From contig NMRA01000025.1 of the NCBI GenBank assembly GCA_002633005.1, positions 212,133-276,132 of the forward strand: a DNA stretch of 64,000 bases, read 5' to 3'. The position numbers and the translations under genes are program-made. This document shows positions 10,601 through 21,759 of the stretch, piece by piece. The notes under the pieces are model-generated. The model did no database searches. It had not been told where the DNA came from and saw nothing but the letters and a program-made list of their open reading frames with translations. The DNA is from Phoronis australis (taxonomy: Eukaryota; Phoronida; Phoronidae). How positions within the stretch are numbered: position 1 is the stretch's first letter; each line of letters starts with the position of its first letter.

Positions 10601-11613
10601 GTATATAAGAATTGATAGAACTGCTTCACTGTCAGTCTCTTTAGGGGTGTAGGTTGTTGGAGCATTAAGTTGATTTGTAGTCAAATTATACTCTAGTCAA
10701 AAAGTAATTGAAAACAGAGATCCCCTGGAGTGGCCTAAACTTGTGTAAACACATGCTTTTTTCTTCCCTCAACTCTTCTGATGAGTGGCAAAGCATTGGA
10801 CTACAATAAATATCCTTTGAACTTCAAAGAGAAAATGTCAAGCAAACACTAAGAAACAGCAGTTCTCCATAGACAGGAAACGCAAACAGAACACTTTCAA
10901 AATATGAACAAATGATATGAGTTAGTGAGCTTTAACCAAATAATACTTTCTTCTGAAACTCAGGCACTTTTTTGATGAGAAACTACATGTACAGGCAACA
11001 AGTCAGTCAAACGATTAATAATGGGTAATCCTCATTAATGTTTGCTCATGTCGCATAATTATTGATCGCAGCTCATTCTCTGCCAACAGGTGCCTGTGAC
11101 AGGGTCACCACAGTGTCTGTTTGCAACACCTTTATAGACGACACAAGTGTGTACTAACCAACAGGCCTGTTTGTGTGTAAACACACGACATAAAGAGAGA
11201 CACTTTTGGGCACACACTGCGGCCAACGGCACACACAAACGGTGAGTTCCTGTTGGCATTATGGTAGCCCTATTAGAAACACGGCTTTGGTAAACAGGAC
11301 AATGTATGCCTTTTAAACGTGCAAACATGAGTCAGTATGAAGTATCTAAGCATGGTGGAACAGAATCCTCTGTAAAGACCCACACTGTTGACAGTATCCG
11401 ATTTGAAAACAAAAACACACAAACGCAACTGACCTCCCTGGCACACAGAACAGAGGCTGCATGCTGGAAATGACATTTGACTTGATTCAATTTTAGGTAC
11501 AGTAGCTTGAGATATGAATTGAAACTTTGAACAAATAAACCAACATTTGGTTACATACCTTCTAGCACACTGCATAGTAGATTTAACCAAAAGAACAAGA
11601 TAAAATCAAGCAT
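942..11613 (-). CDS. FGFRL1: FGFRL1 (fibroblast growth factor receptor-like 1), complete coding region, 7 exons
   Basis: Coding exons, 5' to 3' on the minus strand, are 11613-11559, 8771-8493, 5179-5120, 4801-4511, 3396-3278, 2586-2298 and 1615-942. Every junction has GT/AG ends and the phases agree (1,1,1,1,0,1), giving 588 residues. Order: signal peptide (1-18), Ig1 (about 22-111), linker (112-131), Ig2 (132-228), Ig3 (229-345), juxtamembrane part, transmembrane helix (about 381-405), cytoplasmic tail (406-588). FGFRL1 is the kinase-less fifth member of the FGF receptor family; it binds FGFs and heparin and promotes cell adhesion at the plasma membrane. Diagnostic similarities to the vertebrate protein are the Ig1 WTKDG and NGFG motifs, the basic start of Ig2, and NSTIDV, QKFVVL and GMYICL in Ig3. 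There is no acid box and no kinase. The tail is longer than the human one. Intron sizes run from about 0.3 to 3.3 kb. The 5' UTR and promoter were not located. Confidence 0.95.
2298..2586 (-). CDS. FGFRL1: FGFRL1 coding exon 6: second half of Ig-like domain 3 and membrane-proximal stem
   Basis: Residues 269-364 lie between a TTTCAG acceptor and a GTAAGC donor (289 bp). The sequence begins WLKQLVDPDQ, then has HANSTIDVNNQKFVVL, VWASAESVFINKL and HAGMYICLVTSQRGYSFRKA, closely paralleling vertebrate FGFRL1. The second Ig cysteine is in YICL. A stem with an NRS glycosylation site follows. No second copy of this half-domain (a IIIb/IIIc alternative) was found nearby. Confidence 0.95.
3278..3396 (-). 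CDS. FGFRL1: FGFRL1 coding exon 5: first half of Ig-like domain 3
   Basis: Residues 229-268 lie between a TTACCAG acceptor and a GTGAGA donor (119 bp). The exon reads from GKTKLMPEF to DVEPHMQ. It contains HPLNITVKYGE (glycosylation site NIT) and the first Ig cysteine in FLCRVKSD. It ends in phase 0 exactly after Gln, just before the WLK motif. This is the same place where exon IIIa ends in FGF receptors 1-3. Confidence 0.93.
3950..4077. repeat. Minisatellite, 19-bp unit, six copies plus a partial copy
   Basis: The unit GTTGGAACACAGGTATATA is repeated head to tail from 3950. Single-base variants occur (ACAC or ACGC, TATATA or TATGTA), and a short partial copy follows. It lies in the FGFRL1 intron between Ig2 and the first Ig3 exon, 440 bp from the splice donor. 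Copy number is probably polymorphic. Confidence 0.9.
4511..4801 (-). CDS. FGFRL1: FGFRL1 coding exon 4: Ig-like domain 2
   Basis: Residues 132-228 lie between a TTGCAG acceptor and a GTATGA donor (291 bp, phase 1 at both ends). The start, APRFVDPTKMRMRNVQRPVG, is close to the basic heparin-binding start of Ig2 in vertebrate FGFRL1. Ig cysteines occur in RLRCRAH and YVCSVF, the core Trp in VWLKDG, and DDSGRYVC marks strand F. NFT in INFTYS is a possible N-glycosylation site. In FGF receptors Ig2 carries the main heparan-sulfate and ligand contacts. Confidence 0.95.
5120..5179 (-). CDS. FGFRL1: FGFRL1 coding exon 3: 20-residue linker between Ig1 and Ig2
   Basis: This 60-bp micro-exon has an AG acceptor after ATTTTC and a GTGAGT donor. 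It reads as a 20-residue linker (EVNATIPRHFLDGPSGDKSG) joined in phase 1 on both sides. It carries an Asn-Ala-Thr glycosylation site. It stands where classical FGF receptors have the acid box, but shows no acidic run, as expected for FGFRL1. Being symmetric, it could be skipped without a frame change. Confidence 0.85.
5180..8492 (-). other. FGFRL1 intron between Ig1 and linker exons
   Basis: Non-coding. No full repeat copy was recognised. At about 6880-7110 the sequence is richer in GC, with E-box (CACCTG, CATCTG), TCF/LEF-like (ATCAAAGG) and homeodomain-type sites, and could be an intronic enhancer. Around 7140-7220 a GATGACGCC...CGAAACG stretch resembles the tails of some retroelements, too short to classify. 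Confidence 0.5.
8493..8771 (-). CDS. FGFRL1: FGFRL1 coding exon 2: Ig-like domain 1
   Basis: Residues 19-111 are encoded, after an acceptor with a T-rich tract and before a GTAAGT donor. The domain has the two Ig cysteines (in RLKCPVE and YLCTAV), the core Trp in RWTKDG, a DSGIYLC motif and the FGFRL1-type NGFG sequence. An Asn-Tyr-Thr glycosylation site lies near the end (INYTLLVL). The exon is 279 bp with phase 1 at both ends, so skipping it would keep the frame and give a two-Ig receptor. Confidence 0.93.
8772..11558 (-). other. FGFRL1 intron between signal-peptide and Ig1 exons
   Basis: Non-coding, 2.8 kb. It contains one copy of the 330-bp dispersed repeat (9647-9979). Near 11165-11190 a TGTTTGT...GTAAACA pair of forkhead-like sites faces each other. 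Nothing else was recognised. Confidence 0.5.
9647..9979 (+). repeat. Dispersed 330-bp repeat, copy 1
   Basis: From AGTGCCATAAATTGCC to TTAGGCTTTAA this segment matches 41597-41924 in the same orientation. Shared landmarks include CTACGTCAC, CCTTTTGTTGTTTG, GCTGGGATCT and a run from ATCTGGTTAGCCC to ATCTAAAATA. By eye identity is about 75-80 percent with small indels. No terminal inverted repeat or Pol III box was recognised, so the class is unknown. Confidence 0.85.
11559..11613 (-). CDS. FGFRL1: FGFRL1 coding exon 1: start codon and signal peptide
   Basis: Reading the minus strand, ATG at 11613-11611 opens an 18-residue hydrophobic leader (MLDFILFFWLNLLCSVLE) followed by one G and a GTATGT donor. 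The leftover G plus the GT that opens the Ig1 exon makes a Gly codon and continues into GPPYITEP. This matches where the vertebrate mature chain begins (Gly-Pro-Pro after the signal peptide). The sequence before the ATG is A-rich with A at -3, a good start context. The segment is too short to stand out as an ORF; it is supported by its leader character, exact phase match and strong donor. Exon length upstream of the ATG is unknown, so the 5' UTR may continue or be spliced further upstream. Confidence 0.82.
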
Positions 11614-14600
11614 TTTTTTCAGAAAGAAATGGAAGCTCAAGAAATTAACATAGAGTTACAAATTCCTTCCAAACTAGACCAAGTAAATATTTTACACAGT
11701 AAAATACTTTATAGTTTCTATTTCCTGGAACTCTTGTGTATAGTTGAATGTTGATCCTAATGGCACACTGCAGCCCTTAACTGTGAATAATGCATACAAG
11801 GAAAGCCTATAAGGTTAATATTTTCCATGGAAGCCTTATGGTCAACAGATGATCAAGAATTCCAACATCATCAGATTGGCTCACCTACGCAGGTAAACCC
11901 CTACAGGTGTGCTGTGGTATCAAATGGCACATCTCCTTTGGTACTAATCCTCTTACTCCACCCAACAAAGCAGTTCTCAGCTTCAGTTGAAGAATATTAA
12001 CACTAATGGTAGCTTTACTAATGCCCAGTCATGAAGGCAAAAGATTCCAGTAGTAATCATATGAAATGTGAACAGAAATCCAAGGAAATCCTAGGAAATC
12101 CTGACTTCTAACAAAAACGTTATCATCCATTAGTTTACATTTCATTTTATTTTCCGCTTCAAATATTTCACGGCAAAGTAGTTTTCGAAACAGAATGAGA
12201 TTTGAACTCCACTAAGTCAGAGGTGGTGCAAAGAAAAACATTTAGATTGCAAATGAGGTGGTCAGCAAGGAAAGGTATGACAGACTAGCCAGAGACCTCG
12301 CTGCTTCAATTTTTGCGCCAAATATCCGCCCCATTTCCATCTGAAAAATACTTTCAAATGACCCACAATTCACTACACCATGTCCAAAATTCACTTCAAG
12401 TAATGTCCCACAGACCCTCAGGTTCAAAATGTTTCGTTAACTGCAAGGAGGGTGAAACTGGGGGTTACCTGGGGCAAGGTGGCGAATTTTCCCTCTCACC
12501 CTAATAACAAGTCCCTCTCAGAAGTCATAGGCACCTTTACCCTAAGGGGAGCAAGGGCCTTGCTAGCCAACCAGGTAATGAACACAGGTGTTCTTTTGGC
12601 TAATAACCAGGTGGTTTCCCAGTAAACACTCTACTGTTTGAAAATGTTTGACTGATTAACCGCCATGTAGCAAGGTGTTAGCTGAGAAATGCAAATAATT
12701 AAACCATTAGAGAAACTGGCTGACAATTAGTGTACTGGTTGGTCTCAATTTGTGCACTGCATTATGGATGATGAGCTGAGCTAATAGGAACCACATACAC
12801 ATGTGGAAACTGACAGGAGCTAGTAGCTGGTATACTAATGAGGCCAGATAAATGTGCTGTGGTGCCAGATGGACTGTCCAATGGGGCAGACAAGGTGGCA
12901 AGGGCTCAATGGCTGGTCAAAAATAACCCAGCAGAGACTGAGTGAAAATAAGGTTAGGCACAGTTGGAGAAGAACATCTAAATTATTATACAGAGGCCTA
13001 TCTTTGCGGGATAAAAACCACAGGTCGAAGGAAAGCTTATTTAAAAGGCCCGAACCAAGTAAAAAGATTACACGAAACACTTTTCCACCTTAGGAATACA
13101 CTAGCAGGACTGCATAATGGTTGAGATTTTGTAACTTAACTTAAGAAATTTCAAATTCAATTTCACAACAATTTCCTTTCAAAGATAACGTGTGATTACC
13201 GCAATACCCCTGCACACCATAAGGTTCTATAATGACTTCATGGCACTATGGACTCTATCCAAGATTATCATTATAGAACTCCTGTGAACTTTATGCTTCG
13301 TGGGAAAACCTATAATGGGTGTCTAAATCTAATCTAGCAGTTGGACACGGCTTGCAATTGAATCAAGTGTTGAAAAACAAGATTTGGAATTGTTCAAAAA
13401 TTGTCCAGACAGAGTCGGTGGTGTTGGATTGGGAAGAGTTGGAAGCAGACGTACTCAGCAGGTTGATGGATGAGCTGTCAATCATTTAGCCAAGTATTCA
13501 GGCAATGTTGGAGTTGCTGGTGAAGAATATGGTGGAACCAGATGGGAGACACTTGTTAAACCAATCAAAACTAAAGCATAGAAGGATGTGTGGGCAATGG
13601 TGCGGCGTGGCAAGGACTTTTTTGATGTGTCAAGTAACGAGACTATATATATTTTATCGATAAAAATATATCATGACAAAGTCAAACATTCATTCAAAGA
13701 AAAATTACGCAGTTTGCATGGCAATATTTCGTGAAAACTTGCAGGATCTTGCATTTTCGCAAGTTTCTTGGATTTACAGAGCAAGAGGTGTGTTAAGCCG
13801 TGTAAAGGTGTTTCAAAGCAAACTTTTTGAAAAACCAGTAAGTGAGCATTTACCCAGATGACCAAGTTGGCAAAATGCTCACACAGTTTCAATTACCATG
13901 GCAACATCAACTGCCAGAGTTCAATCAACATTGGGAAATGAATAACTGCGCTGAGATTCTCAAATCACACACTTGCTATAACCCGAATACAAAAGTTCAA
14001 ATGTGAACATTTTGAAAAACTGGAGGCTGAGCACAAGTGTGGTGATAACTGTATGGATATTTTACTCACTGCAGTTAGTTCAGCTGAACTGGAAATCGGA
14101 CAGCTGTTAAGGTGCAGCAATGTTTCCTGAGCCATAGCCAGTATTGAAGCAAGTGGCATATTTCAGAGGGTCACAGGTTAAGAGGGGGAATGTCATTTCA
14201 AACCTGAATTACAAGTGCCAATGAGAAATATGTACAGATAATTGCTCGTTATGTTATAACACCTCAGACAAAGTAGTCCTCAATATACAACGGGGCAAGC
14301 AGTCAAGCGCCAACAGGGAGTCCAAAAAAGAGTGAATTTTTGAGTGACTGTGTGGTCTGACACTTCACTGTCAGAGGTTAACAGATTTTAACAAACAGGA
14401 AGTTCACAGGTTACACCAAAACCAATGTGACATTTCCAAGTTGGAGGCTAAGCACTCTCAGGTTTGTCCACAAGACAAAGTAATCCCTTTCTCACCACAG
14501 TTGGTCAGACACCATCAAGGGCTGTCACAAACATTGGTGGCACTTGTTTACAGGCCCAAATCAGATTAGTCAGGGTTTGGCAGACATTAATTCTCATCCA

Positions 14601-17600
14601 CTGACTTCCAGTTGTGTCCACAATCAACAAACTCTGACAGAACTGGGTAATTTCACATTACTCTTAAATGAACATCTGGGTGAAAATGTGTTGAAACCAC
14701 CAAATGCTAGTTTTTGAAAGAGCAACAAAAAGGCATGGTACGTGCCGCTTATTTTGCACACAAAATAAAAGCCAAAATTGCAATTTTCCATTTTCAATGG
14801 CTGATTGGCTTATTGGAAACAATGTAAATGTTATAAAAAGTTGTTTTATGGCATCTACACTGCACAAACCAAGCTAGTAATAAACAAAAATTTTCTCAAT
14901 CTTTATTTGGTGGAGGAATTAGGCAAAGTAGAATTTCACTTCTCGGCCATATTGTGTTCTAAATAAGTGAAGACTTACCAAAAGATCTGCTTAACTTTGT
15001 TTGTAGATTCTCAGTAAACCATGATACATTGATATATGTTAACCTAAGGTTTTTCAACATCAACCCTTGGAGTTATGGGTGATGGAAATTTATCTAACTT
15101 TTAAAACCTACCATTAGCTTGCGAGAGCTCCAATGTCCAACACAGAATTAAGCCCCCAATGTACAAGAACATCTTTGGTTATTTCGGTTTATCTGTAAAA
15201 AATAAACAATATACTGTAAGTAAGAAATAAATAACCATCCAGATTACATGAATCTTAATGTAACCAACAGATGAGGTGAGTGCTTCAACAGACAGTAAAC
15301 ACAAACAAATGTTAACAAAAAGTGGAACACTGAGAAAATTACATACAATGTTTGTTTCACAAAGAGTACTCCTGGACCAGAAATCTAAGTGATCTACTGT
15401 TACCTTGGACAATTCAACCCAGCACTGAAGAGATGAGCGGGCAACACTCCCGACTGTTTGCACTGTACTAAGTTTCTTGCTAAATACACGAGCAATGTGT
15501 ACACGTGAGTTTTAAAAATCAATTTCACAGGATGTCACCGACTTCACGGTCTGCCCAAGTCCTCAGGGTTAAACCTGACACATAACTGATTGATTCACAA
15601 GGCTAACACCCCTACTGTTAGAGCAGAGTAGAGTAGTTTTCAGCTACACACTGGTCTGTGAAAACTGTCAAGAGCGCCAAGTAGCCAGACTTGATTTCGA
15701 TTGAAACTTTCAAAAAAATTTGAATTGACGTGCCTTGAAGCAAAAACATGGTACAGAGGCTGACACTCACAGGCTAAAGATCTGCATTCTCTACAGCCGA
15801 GATTGGAAATTAAGAGTAAAGTTAGACGCACCGAAATCCCTATCTGAATTCCTAAATTAGATTTCAACTCAGACACAAGTATGATTAAAATTTTCCCATA
15901 GGCGATCATTGCCTTACTCACAGTGATAACATCACAACTGTTTCTTGAATTTTTGAACGAGATCATAAGATGTCACTCAAACCAATAAATTAACCCTTCA
16001 GGCATAATTTGAAATAATTGCTTCAGCTAGCTTCAAAGTTTCACCACTCCTCCAGAGCTTTTCGACAATGAGTGATAAGACCATAGGCTCTTCCTTCCAC
16101 GTTATGGGTAACATTCCTATAAACTATCTTGCTACCCAAATAATTATGCTATGATCGCACCTGAATTTATCCATCCCAATGCATCGTAGACACCCAATCA
16201 GCAGCAAGGAATTCTCGCTAGTACTCCAATTTTTTAGGATGAAAACTACCCCCACCAACACGACAACTCCAAGCTGATCAGTCTCCCAATCCTGTGCTTG
16301 TGGATGAATGAAGGCCAGAGTTTAAGGTCTTGGTGGAGAGTAATCAGGCTTAGGGTAGTGAGAAATATTTACACAAGACCAGTGTTATTATAAAAGATTT
16401 TGATAAATTAAGGGGAGTCTTGAGTACTTGTGGAATGAACAGATTGTACTGATAACGCAGTGCACAGGTAACATCAGTCAGGTACAGGTGAGGAAAACAC
16501 ACCTGGATCGCCACAAGGGAACATTGAGGCAATCAGTCATCAGACAAAATGAAACAATTATCTATTATGACAGATTTTGGAAAACAAGTAATAATGCAAA
16601 ACCCAAAAGATTTCAAATTCTATGTAACTTCATGCCAACTATTTGTATTTCTGTTTTCTGTTATAATTTAAGGAAAAATGTGTCATATTTGTGAAAACTC
16701 AAACCAGTTGAGAGGAACTAAGACCCATGAGGCATTGACTATGTATTACATAACACCTTCCAGCTAAGAAGATTAACCAGAGTGCTGATGGGACTCATGT
16801 TTATCAAAACCAGGATTAGGTCCTAAACAGGGGATTACCCACCACTGGAGTCATACCTCTGGTAAAATCTGTAAACAAAGCAAAATCTCTACATACTGCT
16901 GAACTTAGGCAAGGACTGCCATATCCAAATCCCATTGATTTGCCAGGATGGAGTTTCAGAGCTTGTGATTTGCAGGGGGCACATTTTGCAACCAGATGCT
17001 TTTTAATTAAAAATACTGAAGTGGTGAGACTTTGACATTATGAACACTATTCCACACACTCAATTAAAAAAACAAGAATATCTGATGATCATAGTACCAC
17101 TGAGCAGTTCCATGGCGCTGAAAATAATTCATGTTTAACAAAAACGCACTTTTATCACAGATGAAAAAATGCTTCAGTAAGGTAACATTTCATGCACAGA
17201 AAACAGATTAAACTGCCAAGGTGCCATTGTGGATGCCACTTGGCCACATTACATAGAATCCCACCGGAACAAGGAGTATGGGCCAGATAGATCAGGTGTT
17301 CTGCTTGCACACCAAAGCAATACCTCACAAGACCAACATATCTATGCAGAGGAATCAGGACCATTCATTGTTCAAAATGACACCAACAATAAACATACCG
17401 GCAGGGAGATTTGTCTTTCTAAAACTGCTTCAAAACATGGTTAAAATGACAGCTGACGAGACGGCACAATAAACTGCAGTAAAATGAAAACTTTGCTAAA
17501 GATGTCAAAGTGTTAAAGCTTTTGCCATTTTAATCTTGAGCACCTTAAAACACATTCCAGAAACTGGCAAAGACTTATTTTTTTCAACAAATGAAAGAGA

Positions 17601-20223
17601 TTTGCACAATCGCTCAAGTTTCTTGCAGAGCACAAACAGTCCATGTCTATTAAGCCTAACAATTACTTTTAGAAAATCTGGAATTAATAATGCCTTTGCC
17701 ACCCAACTAACACATCACAGTCAGCGAAGACGCATCATACAGTCAGCAAAGACGGCCAGTTAGTGGAGCACAAAAAAGTAATTAAAACAAAGCCAGTGAT
17801 GTCATTAACATCAAGATAAAATCAAACTAAACCAAACAAATACCATGGCTAACTGGGTTATATTAGGAATAAACTCAGAACACCTGTTCACACAAACTGG
17901 CTAAATCACTGGCATTTTGCAAGCACCTTTGCCAACAGCTGGCAGTTTGAGTTACCCCAAAACTGATGGCGTTTTTGCCAACAAACTTGTAGCAAGACCA
18001 CTATAGACACGGGCAGGGGAAGGAGGCTTATGTTTATTGTGGCATTAGTCGATTGAACATACGACCATTACCTTATGTGGTTTGGGAGGTGAGGAAACAA
18101 ACTACATAACTGAAGGTGAAAATGACCCCTTCGAGGTGAGCACATCTGAAATTTTTCCCTGCATAACTGCTAGCAAAGTTCACCACTGGTTCCAATGCTG
18201 TATACAAGAGGCCCTATCTTCTCCACTAGTGACACCAAGGCAAACAACAGTTGGGAGGTGGAGACAACCATTAGCAGATGATAAATTGATCAGTCTTAAC
18301 AAAAGCTGTCAGCCTCTCTCTGATTAATGGCTCAAGTGAAAGCTTAGAGAGTACACAAACCTAACACAGACCCAATAACTCATGATGGCATTGTGAATAT
18401 TGTGAATGACTGTTGCAAAAATCATGACAACAAAGATGCTTGTGTCAATGAACCGCAAAGAAATAACCCTATCATCTACATACACATAAGGACTTCAGGA
18501 AGAGAAAGAAAATTAGCTGTAATTGACATGTTGTGGTTTTCCAAGCCTGGCAATAGTTTGACACTGGCTGACATATCCACAAAGCCTCAAAAACAAATTT
18601 ATAAACAGTACAAATTTGCACAACATAACCAGGCTTCTTATGTTTAGTCCCGTCCACTGAAAAATTTTCATTCCCACTTCCAAGAAGCACAGCGACACAA
18701 ACTAACAATTTCCCATAGCCAATTTAACAAATATCAAAAAATCATATAGCAGAGCCACAGTCCAACCAAAACTTGTATTGATAACAGTAATGAGAGCTGA
18801 TCACCACACAAATTAGGCAGATATAAAAACAGTGTCACTCACAGACTGAGCAGGGTATTGTTGTCAGCCATTAACTGGGGATGATGTTCTATGAGGGGAT
18901 CAGGTTGTAGCTCAGGGCAATAACACACACCATACCTGAGTCACCTGGCACTGGGAGGGTCAACTGACAAAGAGCGCGAGCCATATTGAAAGACTAAGAC
19001 ACAAGAAGCAAGATTCTGAAGTTTCATACTGATATAACGAACACTAGTTATGGGACATATTTGCAGAAATACAACTTAAAAACTAATATGTGTCTAAACA
19101 TTTATGAAACATACACAGGTAAGATCTCCAGAGGGTGTCTACTCCAATATCAAAGGCTCTAAGAGTGGTGTATTGGAAACACACCAGTGTTGGTCATTAC
19201 ATTCTGAGAGAATGACTACACAACCACTATCTGGTATTCACTGCTTTCACACTGACATTTAGAGCAAATGGACCAGGACTGGCTACTCAATAGAAAGCCA
19301 CCAAACAACTCTTGACATTATCTGATCTGACTTGTTGGCAGATGCTCTCCAGAATGACACCCCAGTTAATTAGGTAACCAGTTCATTCAAGTTTACAGAC
19401 ACCAAATGACAACTGGGTTGGTATCCATGGAAAGCAGAACAGGACACACAGCAGTCAAGATTTTGACTCGTACAGAATGATTAAACTACAAACCAAAAAA
19501 GCTTTATGCTAAAAGTTCACGAAATTAAGACAAAAGTAATTGCCAAAATTGCTCATACTGTGTCCTAACATTGGTCTGATGTTTATTATACCCAGATTTA
19601 TCCAGTTCGCTTTCTTGAAATCAACAAAGCAGCTAGAACCAGCCTCAAACGTGCACAAAAAATTACAGGCAAACAATACTAATGCTTCGCATTTACCATA
19701 AGTGCAGTCAGTGAGGTTGGAATTTCACTATGACAAGCAGGTTGCTGCCCTCAAATGGTAAAACCAGAACACTGGTATTATTGTCTCACTCCAAAGAGCC
19801 ATCTACTTCAGGCACTCTTGACAGCAAGACTTCAACCACAAGATTAAACAGGGGATCACGGTAGACTGGAGCCTTTGAAAGCAAGCTGTGATCAGCACCA
19901 AGTATTCCAGGAAATATAAGGAAGGGACTGTATCCCCTAATACAAGGCCTGAGGACATCATTCACAAAGCACCAAGATTATGACTCCAACAGTGCTTAGG
20001 ATGTAGGAAGACAAAAGCGCACTTCACCTATCAATAGAATATGAAACATGTAAACTCTAGAAAACTATAAGAAGCTTTGTCATCCTAAAATAATTTCTGC
20101 CTAAGGCATTTTATTACCTCTCACAGGTAGACAGCCAAGTAGTCCACTTGAGAGAAAATTAGTCAATTACTGGAGAATCTCATTGTGTTGGGCACATCAA
20201 GACCAACCCTTGACAATTAGGCA

Positions 20224-20244
20224 GGGGGGGGAGGGGAGGGTGGG
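20224..20244 (+). other. G-quadruplex-forming motif
   Basis: Four G runs of 8, 4, 3 and 3 bases are separated by single bases (A, A, T), which satisfies the usual quadruplex pattern with one-base loops. It lies in gene-free DNA upstream of FGFRL1. Confidence 0.75.
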
Positions 20245-21732
20245 AATTGCCTTACATGTTGTGCAGTGCACAGAAAGGGGGCATCACTACAGGTAATATA
20301 AAGCCAGCAGGAGGTGGGGGGCATAGGTATGAAAAATCATGTAACAGCTTACTTCATGCCAAAAATAAAAAAGTCTACGCCATCTGAAAATAGCATTTAC
20401 GCAATGTTTGATAAGCAATGTTATTTATAGTATAGAAACTTAAAACTTAAGCAGCTGAACACGACTTTGTGCTAAAATGCACTAATCTCCCAGTTTAGTC
20501 TTCCATTCCTATATCTTAATTTGGATTTAAGTCATGGCTGAACAGGAAATGGCAACTTTTCACAACCAGGAAAGTGGACAAAACTCAGTCTCATAACCAT
20601 TTCATTAGCAGCTATGCGAAATGCCAAAAGAATGATAAAAAACAACTTTAAGACACAACGACCAGCTAGACACCACAGTTAGCAAATGCAAGTGTAAACC
20701 CAAGTCAATCCAATCTGCCCACCTTACAGGTAATCAGTTTTTTGCACGATTTGATTTCACAAGAGAACTTTCAAAGATTTCTCCCTCCAAAAAAGTTCAT
20801 TGTAATTCGCAATAGTATTTCAAAAACAAATTGGAAAGTAAAAGAAAAAAATTAAGGAATCTTGGTTTCTTAACACTAATATGAAATTAATTACCGTAAA
20901 TATATTTTCCTTAAAGTCAGGGAGTGCCAACTGAACAGATCATATAGACTACAAAGTTGAAAGGCATGTTAGTAACCAAACATCGCCAACTGCCAGTGTG
21001 GGAATTTAACGAAATGCAGCCATTGGGATGCCAAAGTGTCCCAATTAACAGTAATTAAGTTATTGTGAATCCTGTTCTAATGTAAGCATACTTTACCCCA
21101 CCACTGGTGAAACACTCTTTTGACGCCACAATAATCCAAGTCACCCCTTTCACCTCATATTTACAACAGCATGAGATATCTCATATTCAAATAGAGTGGT
21201 GACTAAGCAATGTTCAGACCTTATTAACACAGCGAGGTGTGAATTACTCTAGAATTAATAACTCAGGCTTTGCCTTGATACTTTCCACAGTGCAACAGTG
21301 ATTGTGTGCGAATTAAGGTGAGGCTGGAAATTCCCACCAAGTAAGTAGCCTCTTGAGAAATAAGTGAGGGACTTCACATTATTTTTATAAACTACTTAGC
21401 ATGTGAGAAATGTAGTGAGTGCTAAGGGTAATCTTACTACACAGAGTTCTTGCTAACCATAGTGAACATTCATCTGTGGTCACTATTAACTCTAGTTACT
21501 TCATCAATAGGCCTTTAAATATTAATATGATCATTTAATTTGTATTAGCTGCAACATAACCACTAAATCACATCAGTTCACACTTCAACGCTGCCATGGC
21601 CGCTGACAATGCCCATATTAGTGACAAATTACTAGTTAATTATTGTCTGCATAAAACAGACATGTCCCTCATAGATTAGTGTCGTGTCAACCCTGCAAGT
21701 GATAAATAGTGTAGCATGAATAATATGCATTT

Positions 21733-21759
21733 GAACCACAAGTTACTTCATTGTGGTTC
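21733..21759. promoter_or_regulatory. Inverted pair of Runx-type sites (candidate enhancer core)
   Basis: GAACCACAA and its exact reverse complement TTGTGGTTC are separated by 9 bases. Each arm holds the Runx core (ACCACA/TGTGGT). The surrounding few hundred bases hold many TAAT-type sites and an ATGCAT. Function is inferred only. Confidence 0.4.
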
